DNA from: Malikia granosa
GTDB taxonomy: Bacteria; Pseudomonadota; Gammaproteobacteria; Burkholderiales; Burkholderiaceae_C
Reading direction: 5' to 3'
DNA: 64,000 nucleotides
NCBI RefSeq assembly: GCF_002980595.1
Contig: NZ_PVLQ01000035.1
Location: 1-64,000 of the forward strand
The notes under the pieces were generated by a model. That model ran no database searches. It worked only from the letters and a program-made list of their open reading frames with translations, and had not been told where the DNA came from. Made by a program: the position numbers and the translations under genes. Positions 1 to 10,035 of the stretch are shown piece by piece. The first letter of the stretch is position 1, and every line of letters begins with the position of its first letter.

Positions 1-265
1 TGATTAATACAACAAAGCCGCTAAGGGGGTAAATGCGATTGCCCTGTGGGGGCCTTTAAGCGGCGCAGGATTCAGGCGCGTATCGCCTACAGGGGAGTGG
101 AGAGCCACGAACGGTTGGGGCGCTACCGCTGGTGGAGCGCATGCACGCCTGGTTTGCGAGCTACGGCAAATGTGCAACTGCTTCAAGCACAGCCTAGAGG
201 CACCTAGTACTGCTGAACTTGGCTGTCGCCATCATGTGCTCGCGCTTCGACGAAGACTTATGGTC
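1..265 (+). pseudogene. IS5-family transposase C-terminal remnant
   Basis: Conceptual translation across two frames recovers the end of an IS5-type (IS427-like) DDE transposase. Around 80-132 the frame reads ARIAYRGVESHERLGRYRW, then after a small frame shift near 132 it continues VERMHAWFASYGKC and, past an in-frame stop at about 204-206, RHLVLLNLAVAIMCSRF. Intact relatives read ARIARRGVESSERLGRHRWVVERT and end in a segment like FLxLGCALICWR. The frameshift and the stop show that it is dead. The upstream part lies outside the window, so the remnant may be longer. No inverted terminal repeat was recognised at the right end. Family assignment is by eye. Confidence 0.6.
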
Positions 266-287
266 GGGGGCTGCTACTGGGAGAATG

Positions 288-361
288 CGCGACGGACTGG
301 GTTCGAACCAGTGGCCTGCGGCTTAGAAGGCCGCTGCTCTATCCAACTGAGCTACCGTCGC
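288..361 (-). tRNA. tRNA-Arg (anticodon TCT)
   Basis: A complete cloverleaf on the minus strand. The acceptor is GCGACGG pairing CCGTCGC, the D arm is GCTC/GAGC, the anticodon stem GCGGC/GCCGC holds loop CTTCTAA (anticodon TCT), and the T stem ACTGG/CCAGT holds loop TTCGAAC. It is 74 nt with discriminator G, and CCA is not encoded. It lies between an IS remnant and a truncated second tRNA-Arg(TCT), so it may be the only working TCT-Arg gene at this locus. Confidence 0.93.
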
Positions 362-410
362 ATAAAAGAGACACGAGGTTACCGTAAATGTGCAACTACA
401 GCAACCTGTT

Positions 411-471
411 ATAAGAACCCCCGACCTGCTGCTTAGAAGGCAGCTGCTCTATCCAGTTGAGCTACGGGCAG
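411..471 (-). pseudogene. truncated tRNA-Arg (TCT)
   Basis: On the minus strand the sequence starts CTGCCCGTAGCTCAACTGG and keeps a good D arm, an anticodon stem GCTGC/GCAGC with loop CTTCTAA (TCT), a variable loop and the 5' side of the T stem (GGGGG). The match stops inside the T loop: after GGGGGTTC it runs into TTATAACAGG, with no CCCCC partner and no 3' acceptor strand. This is a tRNA gene whose 3' third has been replaced. The break falls where integrative elements commonly recombine. It cannot fold as a tRNA. Confidence 0.7.
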
Positions 472-486
472 TGCGCCTGACGAAAC

Positions 487-509
487 AAAGGCCCAACATG
501 TGGGCCTTT
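487..509 (-). terminator. terminator downstream of tRNA-Pro
   Basis: A 9-bp perfect stem, AAAGGCCCA pairing TGGGCCTTT around the 5-nt loop acatg, lies just beyond the 3' end of the minus-strand tRNA-Pro. Reading on the minus strand it ends in TTTG then TTT. The plus strand also ends in TTTT, so it may act in both directions. Confidence 0.6.
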
Positions 510-516
510 TGTAGGG

Positions 517-593
517 TGGTCGGAGCGGCGGGATTCGAACTCGCGACCCTCTGCTCCCAAAGCAGATGCGCTACCAGGCTGCGCTACGCTCCG
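517..593 (-). tRNA. tRNA-Pro (anticodon TGG), CCA encoded
   Basis: A minus-strand cloverleaf of 77 nt: acceptor CGGAGCG/CGCTCCG, anticodon stem TCTGC/GCAGA with loop TTTGGGA (anticodon TGG), and T loop TTCGAAT. It ends in discriminator A and an encoded CCA. The T stem reads GCGAG/CCCGC, which leaves one A-C mismatch. All other helices are intact, so it is called functional. Confidence 0.92.
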
Positions 594-604
594 ACTAAGC
601 CGCC

Positions 605-610
605 ATTGTA
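605..610 (-). promoter_or_regulatory. -10 box of tRNA-Pro promoter
   Basis: The minus strand reads TACAAT here, 11 bp before the tRNA 5' end at 593, which fits a start site a few bases ahead of the mature tRNA. A clear -35 box was not found. A small hairpin CCCCTG-TTT-CAGGGG sits immediately upstream (612-626). Confidence 0.4.
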
Positions 611-716
611 TCCCCTGTTTCAGGGGTATTTGGGATGGGGTCGGTATTTTTCACTGTCGTGACGGCCTGCCGTTTCGGCGGGTGTTTGATTGGCCCGGGA
701 TTGGCTGGATAGGTAC

Positions 717-745
717 TTGCTTGCGCTTGCTTCTCGGTATATACT
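717..745 (+). promoter_or_regulatory. rimP-nusA-infB operon promoter
   Basis: TTGCTT (717-722) and TATACT (740-745) are separated by exactly 17 bp, a good sigma-70 promoter. The predicted start near 752 gives an untranslated leader of about 120 nt ahead of rimP, and that leader contains an intrinsic terminator (802-829). Confidence 0.6.
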
Positions 746-801
746 AGCGAAGTCGGTTTTCAGTCATGCATTCATGCTGAACACTGGCTTCACGACCAGA
801 T

Positions 802-829
802 GGGCGGGTAACACCGGCCCTTTTTTTTT
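802..829 (+). terminator. leader terminator / candidate attenuator before rimP
   Basis: GGGC-G-GGT and ACC-G-GCCC pair around the loop aac as a stem interrupted by one G-G mismatch, and the stem is followed directly by nine T residues (821-829). It lies between the promoter at 717-745 and the rimP start at 872, so it would stop operon transcription unless read through. A second small hairpin, GTCCC-TTTTT-GGGAC, follows at 834-848. In Escherichia coli the equivalent nusA operon leader also contains terminators and is autoregulated by NusA. The same role here is inferred. Confidence 0.6.
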
Positions 830-871
830 GGCTGTCCCTTTTTGGGACTGTTTTGAAGCGGCAAGATATCG

Positions 872-1489
872 ATGAGTTGGCAACAGACCGTAGAGCAAAC
901 CGTCACGGGTTTGGGGTATGACTTGGTGGATCTGGAGCGGTCCGCAGGCGGTTTGTTGCGCGTGACCATCGACCTGCCATGGGACCCGACGCAGGCCGGG
1001 ATCGAGCAGTTCGTCACCGTCGAGGACTGCGAGAAGGTCACGCGCCAGCTCCAGTATCTGCTCGAGGTCGAGAACGTCGACTACAAGCGGCTCGAGGTCG
1101 GCTCGCCCGGCATCGATCGCCCGCTGCGCAACGAGAACGACTTCATCCGCTTTGCCGGCCAGGAAGTCGACATCACGCTCAAGGAAGCGATCGGCGTGAC
1201 CGGCACCACGATCGCGGCCAACCGCAAGAAGTTCCGCGGCACGCTCGAGCGTCCCGAAAGTGGCGAAGGCTGGCAGATTGTCTGGAGCGATGCCCCCGAG
1301 CGCAAGCCGGGTGCGCGCATCAGCAAGAAGGCCAAGCCGCTGCCGGTCCAGGTGCTGGGCTTCACGCTCGAGGAGATCCGCGAGGCGCGCCTGGCACCGA
1401 TCGTGAGCTTCAAGGGCCGCAACGCAACTCCGGCGGCCGATACAGATTTGAACAATACAGCTGCAGAGTACGGAAAGGCAGGCGAGTGA
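872..1489 (+). CDS. rimP: ribosome maturation factor RimP
   Basis: RimP binds the nascent 30S subunit and is needed for its maturation. The N-terminal half carries the family pattern: a short helical start, [10 protein letters not shown], then VTIDLP, and the conserved core [12 protein letters not shown] near residues 95-106. At 205 aa it is longer than the roughly 150-aa Escherichia coli protein. The extra residues are a C-terminal polar tail and an insertion in the second domain ([18 protein letters not shown] region), both common in betaproteobacterial RimP. The ATG start follows a weak ribosome site. It is the first gene of the operon and is followed after 1 nt by nusA. Confidence 0.95.
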   Translation: MSWQQTVEQTVTGLGYDLVDLERSAGGLLRVTIDLPWDPTQAGIEQFVTVEDCEKVTRQLQYLLEVENVDYKRLEVGSPGIDRPLRNENDFIRFAGQEVDITLKEAIGVTGTTIAANRKKFRGTLERPESGEGWQIVWSDAPERKPGARISKKAKPLPVQVLGFTLEEIREARLAPIVSFKGRNATPAADTDLNNTAAEYGKAGE

Positions 1490-1490
1490 T

Positions 1491-2990
1491 ATGAATCGCG
1501 AAATGTTGATGTTGATCGATGCGATCTCGCGCGAGAAGAATGTGGAGCGCGACCTGGTGCTGGGCGCCGTCGAGACCGCGCTGGCTTCGGCCACCAAGAA
1601 GCTCTACAAGGGCGAGGTCGATATTCGTGTCGCGATCGATCCCGACAGCGGCGCCTACGAAACCTTCCGCCGCTGGCTGGTCGTGCCCGACGAGGCCGGA
1701 CTGCAGAACCCGGAAGCCGAGGAGCTGATCTCCGACGTGGCCGACGAGAATCCTGGCATCCAGGTCGGCGACTTCATCGAGAAGTCGATCGAGAGCGTGC
1801 CGATCGGCCGCATCGGCGCCATGGCCGCCAAGCAAGTCATCCTGCAGCGCATCCGTGATGCCGAGCGCGAGATGCTGCTCAACGACTTCATGAGCCGTGG
1901 CGACAAGATCTTCGTCGGTACCGTCAAGCGCCTGGACAAGGGCGACGTGATCGTCGAGAGCGGCCGCGTCGAAGGCCGCTTGAAGCGCAGCGAGATGATC
2001 CCGAAGGAGAACTTCCGCTCCGGCGACCGCGTGCGCGCCATGATCATGGAAGTCGACCTGACCCTGCGCGGCGCCCCGATCCTGCTGTCGCGCGCAGCGC
2101 CCGAGTTCATGATCGAGCTGTTCCGCCAGGAAGTGCCCGAGATCGAGCAGGGTCTGCTCGAGATCAAGAAATGCGCCCGTGACCCGGGCTCGCGCGCCAA
2201 GATCGCCGTCGTCTCGCACGACAAGCGCATCGACCCGATCGGCACCTGCGTCGGCGTGCGCGGCTCGCGCGTCAACGGCGTGACCAACGAGCTCGCCGGC
2301 GAGCGCGTCGACATCGTGCTCTGGAGCGAGGACCCGGCCCAGTTCGTCATCGGCGCGCTGGCGCCGGCCAACGTGCAGTCGATCGTGGTCGACGAGGAGC
2401 GCGGCGGCATGGACGTGGTGGTCGACGAGGAAAACCTCGCGATCGCGATCGGCCGCGGCGGCCAGAACGTGCGCCTGGCGTCCGACCTGACCGGCTGGAA
2501 GATCAACATCATGACCGCCGACGAGTCGGCGCAGAAGCAGGCCGCCGAATCCCAGTCGATCCGCGCTCTGTTCATGGAAAAGCTCGACGTCGACCAGGAC
2601 CTGGCCGACATCCTGATCGAGGAAGGCTTCGGCAGCCTCGAGGAAGTGGCCTATGTGCCGCTGCAGGAGATGCTCGAGATCGAATCCTTCGACGAGGACA
2701 CCGTCAACGAGCTGCGCGCCCGTGCCAAGGCCGCCCTGCTGACGATGGAGATTGCGCGCGAGGAAAGCGTCGACGACGCCTCGCAGGACCTGCGCGAACT
2801 CGAAGGCCTGACCGTTGAGCTGATTGCCCAGCTCGCCGGTGCGGGTGTGCACACCCGGGACGAGTTGGCCGACCTGGCCACGGACGAATTGTGCGAAATC
2901 ACAGGCCAGACGCCCGCCGAGGCCACGGCGCTGATCATGAAAGCCCGCGAACACTGGTTCTCGGGTGACTCGGCTGCAAGCCAGTCCTGA
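1491..2990 (+). CDS. nusA: transcription termination/antitermination factor NusA
   Basis: NusA binds RNA polymerase and controls pausing, termination and antitermination. Domains in order: N-terminal polymerase-binding domain (about 1-125), S1 domain (about 133-200, starting [16 protein letters not shown]), KH1 (about 235-300, [16 protein letters not shown]), KH2 (about 315-350, with the loop [13 protein letters not shown]), and a C-terminal pair of helix-hairpin-helix acidic repeats (about 358-490). At 499 aa it matches the long proteobacterial form. It sits 1 nt after rimP and 31 nt before infB, the classic order. Confidence 0.98.
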   Translation: MNREMLMLIDAISREKNVERDLVLGAVETALASATKKLYKGEVDIRVAIDPDSGAYETFRRWLVVPDEAGLQNPEAEELISDVADENPGIQVGDFIEKSIESVPIGRIGAMAAKQVILQRIRDAEREMLLNDFMSRGDKIFVGTVKRLDKGDVIVESGRVEGRLKRSEMIPKENFRSGDRVRAMIMEVDLTLRGAPILLSRAAPEFMIELFRQEVPEIEQGLLEIKKCARDPGSRAKIAVVSHDKRIDPIGTCVGVRGSRVNGVTNELAGERVDIVLWSEDPAQFVIGALAPANVQSIVVDEERGGMDVVVDEENLAIAIGRGGQNVRLASDLTGWKINIMTADESAQKQAAESQSIRALFMEKLDVDQDLADILIEEGFGSLEEVAYVPLQEMLEIESFDEDTVNELRARAKAALLTMEIAREESVDDASQDLRELEGLTVELIAQLAGAGVHTRDELADLATDELCEITGQTPAEATALIMKAREHWFSGDSAASQS

Positions 2991-3021
2991 TCGCGGAGGC
3001 CTTACGGAGTAATTAATTCAT

Positions 3022-5895
3022 ATGTCTAGCAATACCGTCGCAGAATTCGCCGCCGAACTCGGTAAACCCACTTCCGTGCTGCTCGAGCAGCTGTCCAGCG
3101 CAGGCGTCCACAAGCGTGCCGGCAACGACATGCTGACCGAGACCGACAAGCAAAAGCTGCTGGGCTACCTGCAGGCCGCCCATGGCACCGCCACTGGCGA
3201 GCGCAAGAAGATCACCCTGACCAAGAAGTCGACCAGCGAGATCAAGCAGGCCGATGCCACCGGTCGCGCCCGCACCATCCAGGTCGAGGTGCGCAAGAAG
3301 CGCACCTTCATCAAGCGCGATGACGAGCCGGCAGAAGGCGATGCCAGCGCGACCCAGACCGAAGAGCTGGTGCGTCGCGAGGAGGAAGCCCGCCGCCAGG
3401 CCGAGTCGATCGAGCGCCAGGAGGCCGAGCTGGCCCAGCAACGCCAGCAACGCGCCAAGGACGAAGAACAGGCCGAGGCCAAGCGCGAAGCCGAGGAAAC
3501 CGCGGCCCGCAAGCGCGAGGCCGAGGAGGCCGCTGCGCGCCGCGAAGCCGAGTACCTGCAGCAAGTCGCTGCCCGCACGGCCGCCGAGCAGGAAGCCCAG
3601 GCCAAGCTGGCCGCCGAGCGCGCCGAGCATGCGGCCCAGATCGCTGCGGCCAAGGCCAAGGCAGAGGCCGAAGCCAAGGCCAAGCAGGACGAGGCCAAGA
3701 AGGCCGAGGCCGATCGCGCCAAGGACTTGGAAGACCGCCGCCGCAAGGCGCTGGCCGAGGCCGAGGCGATCCGCGCCATGATGTCCGCGCCCAAGAAGGT
3801 GCTGGTCGCCAAGAAGCCCGAGGAGCCCAAGCCGGCTGCGGCTCCGGCCGCTGCCAAGGGCACGCTGAGCAAGCCCGCGGCGGGTGCTGCCAAGCCAGGC
3901 CAGGCTCCGGCTGCAGCGCCTGGAGCCGGTGGCGGCAAGCGCGAAGTCAAGTCCGAGAACCTGTCCTCCACCTGGAAGGACGACGCGAGCAAGAAGAAGG
4001 AAATCAAGACCCGCGGCGATACCGGTGCCGGCCGTCCGGGCGGCAGCAACTGGCGCGCCGGTCCCAAGGGGGGCGGTCGCCGCGGTGGTCGCGGTGACGA
4101 CCGTCACGCCGGTGCTTCCTACGCGCCGGTGGTCGAAGCCAAGGTGCTCGAGGTCCATGTGCCCGAGACCATCACGGTCGCGGAGCTGGCCCACAAGATG
4201 AGCCTGAAGTCGTCCGAGGTCATCAAGCAGCTCATGAAGCTGGGCCAGATGGCGACCATCAACCAGCCGCTGGACCAGGACACCGCGATGATCCTGGTGG
4301 AGGAACTGGGTCACAAGGCCGTCGTGGCGGCGCTGGACGATCCGGAAGCCTTCACCGACGAGGACGTGGCCGTCACCGCCGAGCTGCTGCCGCGCGCCCC
4401 GGTCGTGACCGTCATGGGTCACGTCGACCACGGCAAGACCTCGCTGCTCGACTACATCCGTCGTACCAAGGTGGCGTCCGGCGAAGCCGGCGGCATCACC
4501 CAGCACATCGGTGCCTACCACGTGGAAACCCCGCGCGGCATGGTGTCCTTCCTCGACACCCCGGGTCACGAGGCCTTCACGGCCATGCGTGCCCGCGGTG
4601 CCCAGGCGACCGACATCGTGATCCTGGTCTGCGCGGCCGACGACGGCGTCATGCCTCAGACCAAGGAAGCCATCAAGCACGCGAAGGCGGCCAACGTGCC
4701 GATGGTCGTGGCGCTGACCAAGATCGACAAGCCCGGCATCAACCTCGAGCGCGTGCGCTCCGAGCTGGTGTCCGAGGAAGTCGTTCCCGAGGAATTCGGC
4801 GGCGACGTGCCTTTCGTGGGCGTGTCGGCCAAGACCGGCGAAGGCATCGACGCCCTGCTCGAGCAGGTGCTGCTGCAGGCCGAGATCCTGGAGCTCAAGG
4901 CCCCGGTGGCAGCCAATGCCAAGGGCCTGGTGATCGAAGCCCGCCTCGACAAGGGCAAGGGCGCGGTCGCGACCGTGCTGGTGCAGTCCGGCACGCTCAA
5001 GGTCGGCGACGTGGTGCTGGCTGGCCAGACCTCGGGCCGCGTGCGCGCCATGCTCGACGAGAACGGCAAGCCGGCAAAGGAAGCCGGTCCGTCGATTCCG
5101 GTCGAGATCCAGGGCCTGGCCGAAGTGCCGCAGGCTGGCGACGACTTCATGGTCATGCTCGACGAGCGCCGTGCCCGTGAGATCGCGACCTACCGCGCCG
5201 GCAAGTTCCGCAACACCAAGCTGGCCCGCCAGCAGGCCGCCAAGATGGAGAACATCTTCTCCGAGATGTCGGCCGGCGAGGTCCAGACCCTGCCCATCAT
5301 CATCAAGTCCGATGTCCAGGGCTCGCAGGAAGCGCTGGCCGCCTCGCTGCTCAAGCTCTCGACCGACGAGATCCGCGTCCAGCTGGTCTACGCTGGCGTC
5401 GGCGGCATCAGCGAGTCGGACATCAACCTGGCGATCGCCTCCAAGGCAATGGTGATCGGCTTCAACGTGCGCGCCGATGTCGGTGCACGCAAGCTGGCCG
5501 AAGGCAACGATGTCCAGATCCACTACTACAACATCATCTACGACGCCGTCGATGAGTTGAAGGCCGCGATGTCGGGCATGCTGGCTCCGGAGAAGCGCGA
5601 GGAGATCATTGGTACCGCCGAGATCCGCAACGTGATCGTCGCGACCAAGATCGGCACCATCGCGGGCTGTATGGTCACCCACGGCCATGTCACCCGCAGC
5701 GCGCATTTCCGCCTGCTGCGCGACAACGTGGTGGTCTACACCGGCGAGTTCGAGTCCCTCAAGCGCATGAAGGACGACGTCAAGGAAGTCAAGGAAGGCT
5801 TCGAGTGCGGCATCAAGCTCAAGAACTACAACGACATCAAGGAAGGCGACATCCTTGAGGTCTTCGAGATCAAGGAAATCGCTCGTACCCTCTGA
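3022..5895 (+). CDS. infB: translation initiation factor IF-2
   Basis: IF-2 is the GTPase that places initiator tRNA on the ribosome. The protein has an IF2N domain at the start, a long Ala/Glu/Lys/Arg linker (about 90-370) with a glycine/arginine-rich patch, and a second IF2N-like segment (about 375-430). The GTPase follows from about 460: G1 [13 protein letters not shown]3 DTPGHEAF, G4 TKID. The beta-barrel and C-terminal fMet-tRNA-binding domains then run to residue 957. The ATG is preceded by GGAG 13 nt upstream. Confidence 0.98.
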   Translation: MSSNTVAEFAAELGKPTSVLLEQLSSAGVHKRAGNDMLTETDKQKLLGYLQAAHGTATGERKKITLTKKSTSEIKQADATGRARTIQVEVRKKRTFIKRDDEPAEGDASATQTEELVRREEEARRQAESIERQEAELAQQRQQRAKDEEQAEAKREAEETAARKREAEEAAARREAEYLQQVAARTAAEQEAQAKLAAERAEHAAQIAAAKAKAEAEAKAKQDEAKKAEADRAKDLEDRRRKALAEAEAIRAMMSAPKKVLVAKKPEEPKPAAAPAAAKGTLSKPAAGAAKPGQAPAAAPGAGGGKREVKSENLSSTWKDDASKKKEIKTRGDTGAGRPGGSNWRAGPKGGGRRGGRGDDRHAGASYAPVVEAKVLEVHVPETITVAELAHKMSLKSSEVIKQLMKLGQMATINQPLDQDTAMILVEELGHKAVVAALDDPEAFTDEDVAVTAELLPRAPVVTVMGHVDHGKTSLLDYIRRTKVASGEAGGITQHIGAYHVETPRGMVSFLDTPGHEAFTAMRARGAQATDIVILVCAADDGVMPQTKEAIKHAKAANVPMVVALTKIDKPGINLERVRSELVSEEVVPEEFGGDVPFVGVSAKTGEGIDALLEQVLLQAEILELKAPVAANAKGLVIEARLDKGKGAVATVLVQSGTLKVGDVVLAGQTSGRVRAMLDENGKPAKEAGPSIPVEIQGLAEVPQAGDDFMVMLDERRAREIATYRAGKFRNTKLARQQAAKMENIFSEMSAGEVQTLPIIIKSDVQGSQEALAASLLKLSTDEIRVQLVYAGVGGISESDINLAIASKAMVIGFNVRADVGARKLAEGNDVQIHYYNIIYDAVDELKAAMSGMLAPEKREEIIGTAEIRNVIVATKIGTIAGCMVTHGHVTRSAHFRLLRDNVVVYTGEFESLKRMKDDVKEVKEGFECGIKLKNYNDIKEGDILEVFEIKEIARTL

Positions 5896-5904
5896 GCCTG
5901 AACG

Positions 5905-6273
5905 ATGCCGGCCAAGAAATCGCCCTCCAACCGCAGCTTCAAGGTGGCCGATCAGATCCAGCGTGATCTGACCGAGCTGATCCGCGAGCTCAAGGACCCA
6001 CGCCTGGGCATGATCACGTTGCAGGCGGTGGAAGTCACGCCTGACTACGCCCATGCCAAGGTCTGGTTCAGCCTGCTGACAGGCAATCCGCAGGACACCG
6101 AGGCGGCCTTGAACCAGGCCGCCGGTTTCCTGCGCAACGGCCTGTTCAAGCGCCTGCACATCCACACCGTGCCGACGCTGCATTTCCACTTCGACCGCAC
6201 CTCCGAGCGTGCGGCCGACATGAGCGCCTTGATCGCCAAGGCGGTCGCTTCCCGTTCCAAGGACGAGGACTGA
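5905..6273 (+). CDS. rbfA: ribosome-binding factor A
   Basis: RbfA is a small KH-fold protein that assists 16S rRNA 5' end maturation in the 30S subunit, especially in the cold. At 122 aa it matches the family length. It shows the typical N-terminal [10 protein letters not shown]-like segment (here [15 protein letters not shown]), then [24 protein letters not shown] and a C-terminal [12 protein letters not shown] segment. It starts 9 nt after the infB stop, and truB begins 1 nt after its own stop, so it is translationally coupled in the operon. Confidence 0.96.
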   Translation: MPAKKSPSNRSFKVADQIQRDLTELIRELKDPRLGMITLQAVEVTPDYAHAKVWFSLLTGNPQDTEAALNQAAGFLRNGLFKRLHIHTVPTLHFHFDRTSERAADMSALIAKAVASRSKDED

Positions 6274-6274
6274 G

Positions 6275-7240
6275 ATGACGACCGCACCTCGCGCACGGGT
6301 GCAGCGTCGCCCCGTGCACGGGGTGGTGCTGCTCGACAAGCCCATCGGTCTCTCCAGCAACCAGGCCTTGCAGAAGGTCAAGTGGCTGCTGCGGGCCGAG
6401 AAGGCGGGTCATACCGGCACCCTCGACCCGCTCGCCACCGGCGTGCTGCCGCTGTGCTTCGGCGCGGCGACCAAGTTCAGCCAGTTGCATCTCGATGCCG
6501 ACAAGGGCTATCGGGCCGTGCTGCGCCTGGGCGCCACCACCAGCACCGGCGACCTCGAAGGCGAGATCACCTCGACCGCCGAGGTCGACCGGTCGGCGCT
6601 GACGCCCGAGCGGCTGCAGGCCGTCGTGGCCCGTTTCACGGGTCCGATCAGCCAGCTGCCGCCGATGTACAGCGCGCTGAAAAAGGACGGCAAGGCGCTC
6701 TACGAGTACGCCCGCGCCGGCATCGAGGTCGAGCGCGCGCCGCGCGCGGTCACGATCCGCGAGTTGTCGCTGCGCCTGTTGCCCGAGTCCGACCCTGCAA
6801 CGGTCGAGCTCGAGCTGCAGGTGCTGTGCAGCAAGGGCACCTATGTCCGCACCCTGGCCGAGGACATCGGCCAGGCGCTGGGCTGCGGTGCCCATCTGTC
6901 GGCCCTGCGCCGTACCCGCACTGGCGAATTTGAACTTTCGCAGTGCATTTCCATCGAAGCCATCGAGGCCTTGCCCGACAGCGAACGCCTGGGCGTGCTG
7001 CTGCCGGTCGAGACCCTGCTGGCCCGCCATGCGCGTGTCACGCTCGACGAGCACAATGCCGGCCGATTCCTCAGCGGCATGCGCCGCCGCGGCCCCTGGG
7101 CCGATGGCGCGCAGGTCGCCGTCCATGCCGACCATCCTGCCGCCTTGCTGGGCACCGCCCATGTCGAGGCCGGCGAACTGATACCGGGGCGTCTGTTGAG
7201 CCCTATCGAAATTCAACAAATCCTGGAGAGCCACTCATGA
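6275..7240 (+). CDS. truB: tRNA pseudouridine(55) synthase
   Basis: TruB isomerises U55 in the T loop of most tRNAs to pseudouridine. The catalytic aspartate is D51 in the motif [18 protein letters not shown]. The substrate-binding segments [31 protein letters not shown] and [14 protein letters not shown] follow in family order. At 321 aa it is a normal length with a C-terminal PUA-like extension. The stop codon overlaps the start of typA (ATGA). Confidence 0.97.
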   Translation: MTTAPRARVQRRPVHGVVLLDKPIGLSSNQALQKVKWLLRAEKAGHTGTLDPLATGVLPLCFGAATKFSQLHLDADKGYRAVLRLGATTSTGDLEGEITSTAEVDRSALTPERLQAVVARFTGPISQLPPMYSALKKDGKALYEYARAGIEVERAPRAVTIRELSLRLLPESDPATVELELQVLCSKGTYVRTLAEDIGQALGCGAHLSALRRTRTGEFELSQCISIEAIEALPDSERLGVLLPVETLLARHARVTLDEHNAGRFLSGMRRRGPWADGAQVAVHADHPAALLGTAHVEAGELIPGRLLSPIEIQQILESHS

Positions 7241-9066
7241 GCACCCCGATTCGCAATATCGCCATCATCGCCCACGTCGACCATGGCAAGACCACCATGG
7301 TTGACCAGCTGCTGCGTCAGTCCGGCACCTTCGCCGAGCACGAGAAGGTCGTCGACACCGTGATGGACAACAACGCCATCGAACGCGAGCGCGGCATCAC
7401 CATCCTGGCCAAGAACTGCGCGGTCAGCTGGGAAGGCACCCACATCAACATCGTCGACACCCCCGGCCACGCGGACTTCGGTGGCGAGGTCGAGCGCGCG
7501 CTGTCCATGGTCGACGGCGTCGTGCTGCTGATCGACGCCCAGGAAGGCCCGATGCCGCAGACCCGCTTCGTGACCAAGAAGGCGCTCGCGCTGGGCTTGA
7601 AGCCCATCGTCGTCGTCAACAAGGTCGACAAGCCGGGCGCCAACCCCGACAAGGTCATCAACGCCGCCTTCGACCTGTTCGACAAGCTCGGCGCCACCGA
7701 CGAGCAGCTCGACTTCCCCGTCGTCTATGCCTCGGGCATCAACGGCTGGACCTCGCTGGAAGAGGGCGCTCCGGGCGAGCAGTGGGGCCCCGACATGTCG
7801 GCCCTGTTCAACACCATCCTCAAGCATGTGCCGGCCCAGAAGGGTGACCCGGCCGCTCCGCTGCAGCTGCAGATCTCGGCGCTCGACTTCTCGACCTTCG
7901 TCGGTCGCATCGGCGTCGGCCGCATCAGCCAGGGCACCATCAAGCCCGGCATGGACGTGCTGGTCTGCGAAGGCGAGGACGGCAAGCGCATCAAGGGCCG
8001 CATCAACCAGGTGCTGACCTTCCAGGGCCTGGACCGCATGCAGACGGCAGAGGCCGGCCCGGGCAACATCGTGCTGATCAACGGCATCGAGGACATCAAC
8101 ATCGGCGTCACCGTGACCGACCCGACCGCGCCGGCACCGCTGCCGATGCTCAAGGTCGACGAGCCGACGCTGACGATGAACTTCTGCGTCAATACCAGCC
8201 CGCTGGCCGGTCGTGAAGGCAAGTTCGTCACCAGCCGCCAGATCTGGGACCGCCTGCAGAAGGAACTGCAGCACAACGTCGCGCTGCGCGTGAGCGAGAC
8301 CGCCGAGGACGGCATCTTCGAGGTCTGCGGCCGCGGTGAACTGCACCTGACCATCCTGCTCGAGAACATGCGCCGCGAAGGCTACGAGCTGGCCGTCTCC
8401 AAGCCGCGCGTGATGTTCAAGGACATCGACGGCGTCAAGTGCGAGCCGATGGAGCTCGTGACCGCCGACGTCGAGGAAGAGCACCAGGGCGGCGTGATGC
8501 AGGCGCTCGGCCTGCGCAAGGGCGAGATGGTCAACATGGAGCCGGACGGCCGTGGCCGCGTGCGCCTCGAGTACCGCATCCCGGCGCGTGGCCTGATCGG
8601 CTTCAGCAACGAGTTCCTGAACCTGACCCGCGGTTCGGGCCTGATCGCCTCGATCTTCGACGGCTATGAGCCGCACAAGGGCGACATCGGTGGCCGCAAG
8701 AACGGCGTGCTGATCTCGATGGACGACGGCGAGATCTTCACCTATGCGCTGGGCAAGCTCGACGACCGTGGCCGCATGTTCGTCAAGGCCGGCGACCCGG
8801 TCTACGAAGGCATGATCATCGGCATCCACAGCCGCGACAACGACCTGATCGTCAACGCGACCCGTACCAAGCAGCTGACCAACTTCCGCGTCTCGGGCAA
8901 GGAAGATGCGGTCAAGATCACGCCGCCGATCGACCTGACGCTGGAATACGGCGTCGACTTCATCGACGACGACGAGCTGGTCGAGATCACCCCGAAGTCG
9001 ATCCGCGTGCGCAAGCGATTCCTGAAGGAACACGACCGCAAGCGCGCTTCGCGCGAAAACGCCTAA
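7237..9066 (+). CDS. typA: translational GTPase TypA/BipA
   Basis: TypA/BipA is a ribosome-associated GTPase of the EF-G/LepA superfamily with roles in 50S assembly, cold growth and stress. The ATG at 7237 is chosen because it starts [20 protein letters not shown], the normal N-terminus with the P loop at about 13-20. A longer in-frame extension upstream is only the shadow of truB. The GTPase has [11 protein letters not shown] (switch I), [14 protein letters not shown] (G3) and NKVDK (G4). The EF-G-like domains and the BipA-specific C-terminus ([22 protein letters not shown]) complete 609 aa. It closes the operon. Confidence 0.97.
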   Translation: MSTPIRNIAIIAHVDHGKTTMVDQLLRQSGTFAEHEKVVDTVMDNNAIERERGITILAKNCAVSWEGTHINIVDTPGHADFGGEVERALSMVDGVVLLIDAQEGPMPQTRFVTKKALALGLKPIVVVNKVDKPGANPDKVINAAFDLFDKLGATDEQLDFPVVYASGINGWTSLEEGAPGEQWGPDMSALFNTILKHVPAQKGDPAAPLQLQISALDFSTFVGRIGVGRISQGTIKPGMDVLVCEGEDGKRIKGRINQVLTFQGLDRMQTAEAGPGNIVLINGIEDINIGVTVTDPTAPAPLPMLKVDEPTLTMNFCVNTSPLAGREGKFVTSRQIWDRLQKELQHNVALRVSETAEDGIFEVCGRGELHLTILLENMRREGYELAVSKPRVMFKDIDGVKCEPMELVTADVEEEHQGGVMQALGLRKGEMVNMEPDGRGRVRLEYRIPARGLIGFSNEFLNLTRGSGLIASIFDGYEPHKGDIGGRKNGVLISMDDGEIFTYALGKLDDRGRMFVKAGDPVYEGMIIGIHSRDNDLIVNATRTKQLTNFRVSGKEDAVKITPPIDLTLEYGVDFIDDDELVEITPKSIRVRKRFLKEHDRKRASRENA

Positions 9067-9075
9067 GGCGGGGTC

Positions 9076-10002
9076 ATGAAGCTGCGCCACGGCCAGGCTG
9101 TCGCGCTGATGGTGCTGGTCACGCTGCTCTGGAGCACGGCCGGCGTCGTGGCGCGCCAGCTCGAATCGGCGCGCAGCTTCGAGCTGACCTTCTGGCGCAG
9201 CGCGTTCACCGCGCTGTCGCTGTTCCTGCTGCTGCCGCTCTGGCAGGGGCGGGGCGTCTGGGCCCGCATGTGGCAGTCCGGGGCCTTGCTATGGGTCTCG
9301 GGCACCTGCTGGGCTGCCATGTTCACCTGCTTCATGCTGGCGCTCACGCTGACCAGCGTGGCCAATGTGCTGATCACGCTCGCGCTCGGTCCGCTGCTGA
9401 CGGCGCTGATCGCCTGGCTCGGGCTCGGTCATCGCCTGCCGGCGCGCACCTGGGGCGCAATCCTGCTCGCCGGCCTGGGCATAGGCTGGATCTATGGCGG
9501 ACAGATCGAATCGGGCGGCTGGACCGGCATCCTGGTGGCTGCCGGAGTCCCGCTGTCGGGCGCGATCAACTGGACCCTGGTGCAGCGCAACCAGCAGCGC
9601 GGCAATCCGCCCGACCTGGCGCCGGCGGTGCTGGTCGGCGCTGTCCTGTCGGCCCTGCTGACCCTGCCGCTGGCCTGGCCGCTGCAGGCGAGTGGGCCTG
9701 ACCTGGCCTGGCTGGCCGGTCTAGGCTTCGGGCAGTTGGCGCTGCCCTGCTTGCTGTCCGTCGTCTGCGCGCGTTCGCTCAGCGCGCCCGAGATCTCCTT
9801 GCTGGCCCTGCTCGAGGTGCTGTTCGGCATCGTCCTGGCCTGGCTCGGTGCCAATGAGCTGCCGCCGCCGCGCACGCTGCAGGGCGGGGCGCTGGTGCTC
9901 GGGGCCTTGCTGGCCAATGAATGGCTGGCCTATCGCAGCCGAGCTCGCAGCCACTCCCGCATCCGGCCGGCTGATGGTTCGCTGGCCCGCGAGCCGGCCT
10001 GA
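9076..10002 (+). CDS. EamA/DMT-family membrane transporter
   Basis: A 308-aa integral membrane protein with about ten hydrophobic segments arranged as two EamA repeats, the drug/metabolite transporter fold. The first repeat starts VALMVLVTLLWSTAGVVARQL and carries the family-like FWRSAFTALSLF. The second repeat starts GAINWTLVQRN and ends with LLALLEVLFGIVLAWLGANE, the usual last EamA signature. The substrate cannot be told from sequence. It lies 9 nt after typA on the same strand and converges with smpB. Confidence 0.85.
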   Translation: MKLRHGQAVALMVLVTLLWSTAGVVARQLESARSFELTFWRSAFTALSLFLLLPLWQGRGVWARMWQSGALLWVSGTCWAAMFTCFMLALTLTSVANVLITLALGPLLTALIAWLGLGHRLPARTWGAILLAGLGIGWIYGGQIESGGWTGILVAAGVPLSGAINWTLVQRNQQRGNPPDLAPAVLVGAVLSALLTLPLAWPLQASGPDLAWLAGLGFGQLALPCLLSVVCARSLSAPEISLLALLEVLFGIVLAWLGANELPPPRTLQGGALVLGALLANEWLAYRSRARSHSRIRPADGSLAREPA

Positions 10003-10035
10003 GATCGCCGGCTGGCAGTCGCCAGCGGCCCGGCT

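Noticed and set aside
3013-6381. Very long open frame on the minus strand opposite infB, and similar ones opposite purL, typA, guaA and mrpA
   Set aside because: High GC at third positions leaves antisense frames open. Their translations are low-complexity (runs of His, Asp, Gly, Leu, Arg) with no domain, while the sense strand encodes clear known proteins.
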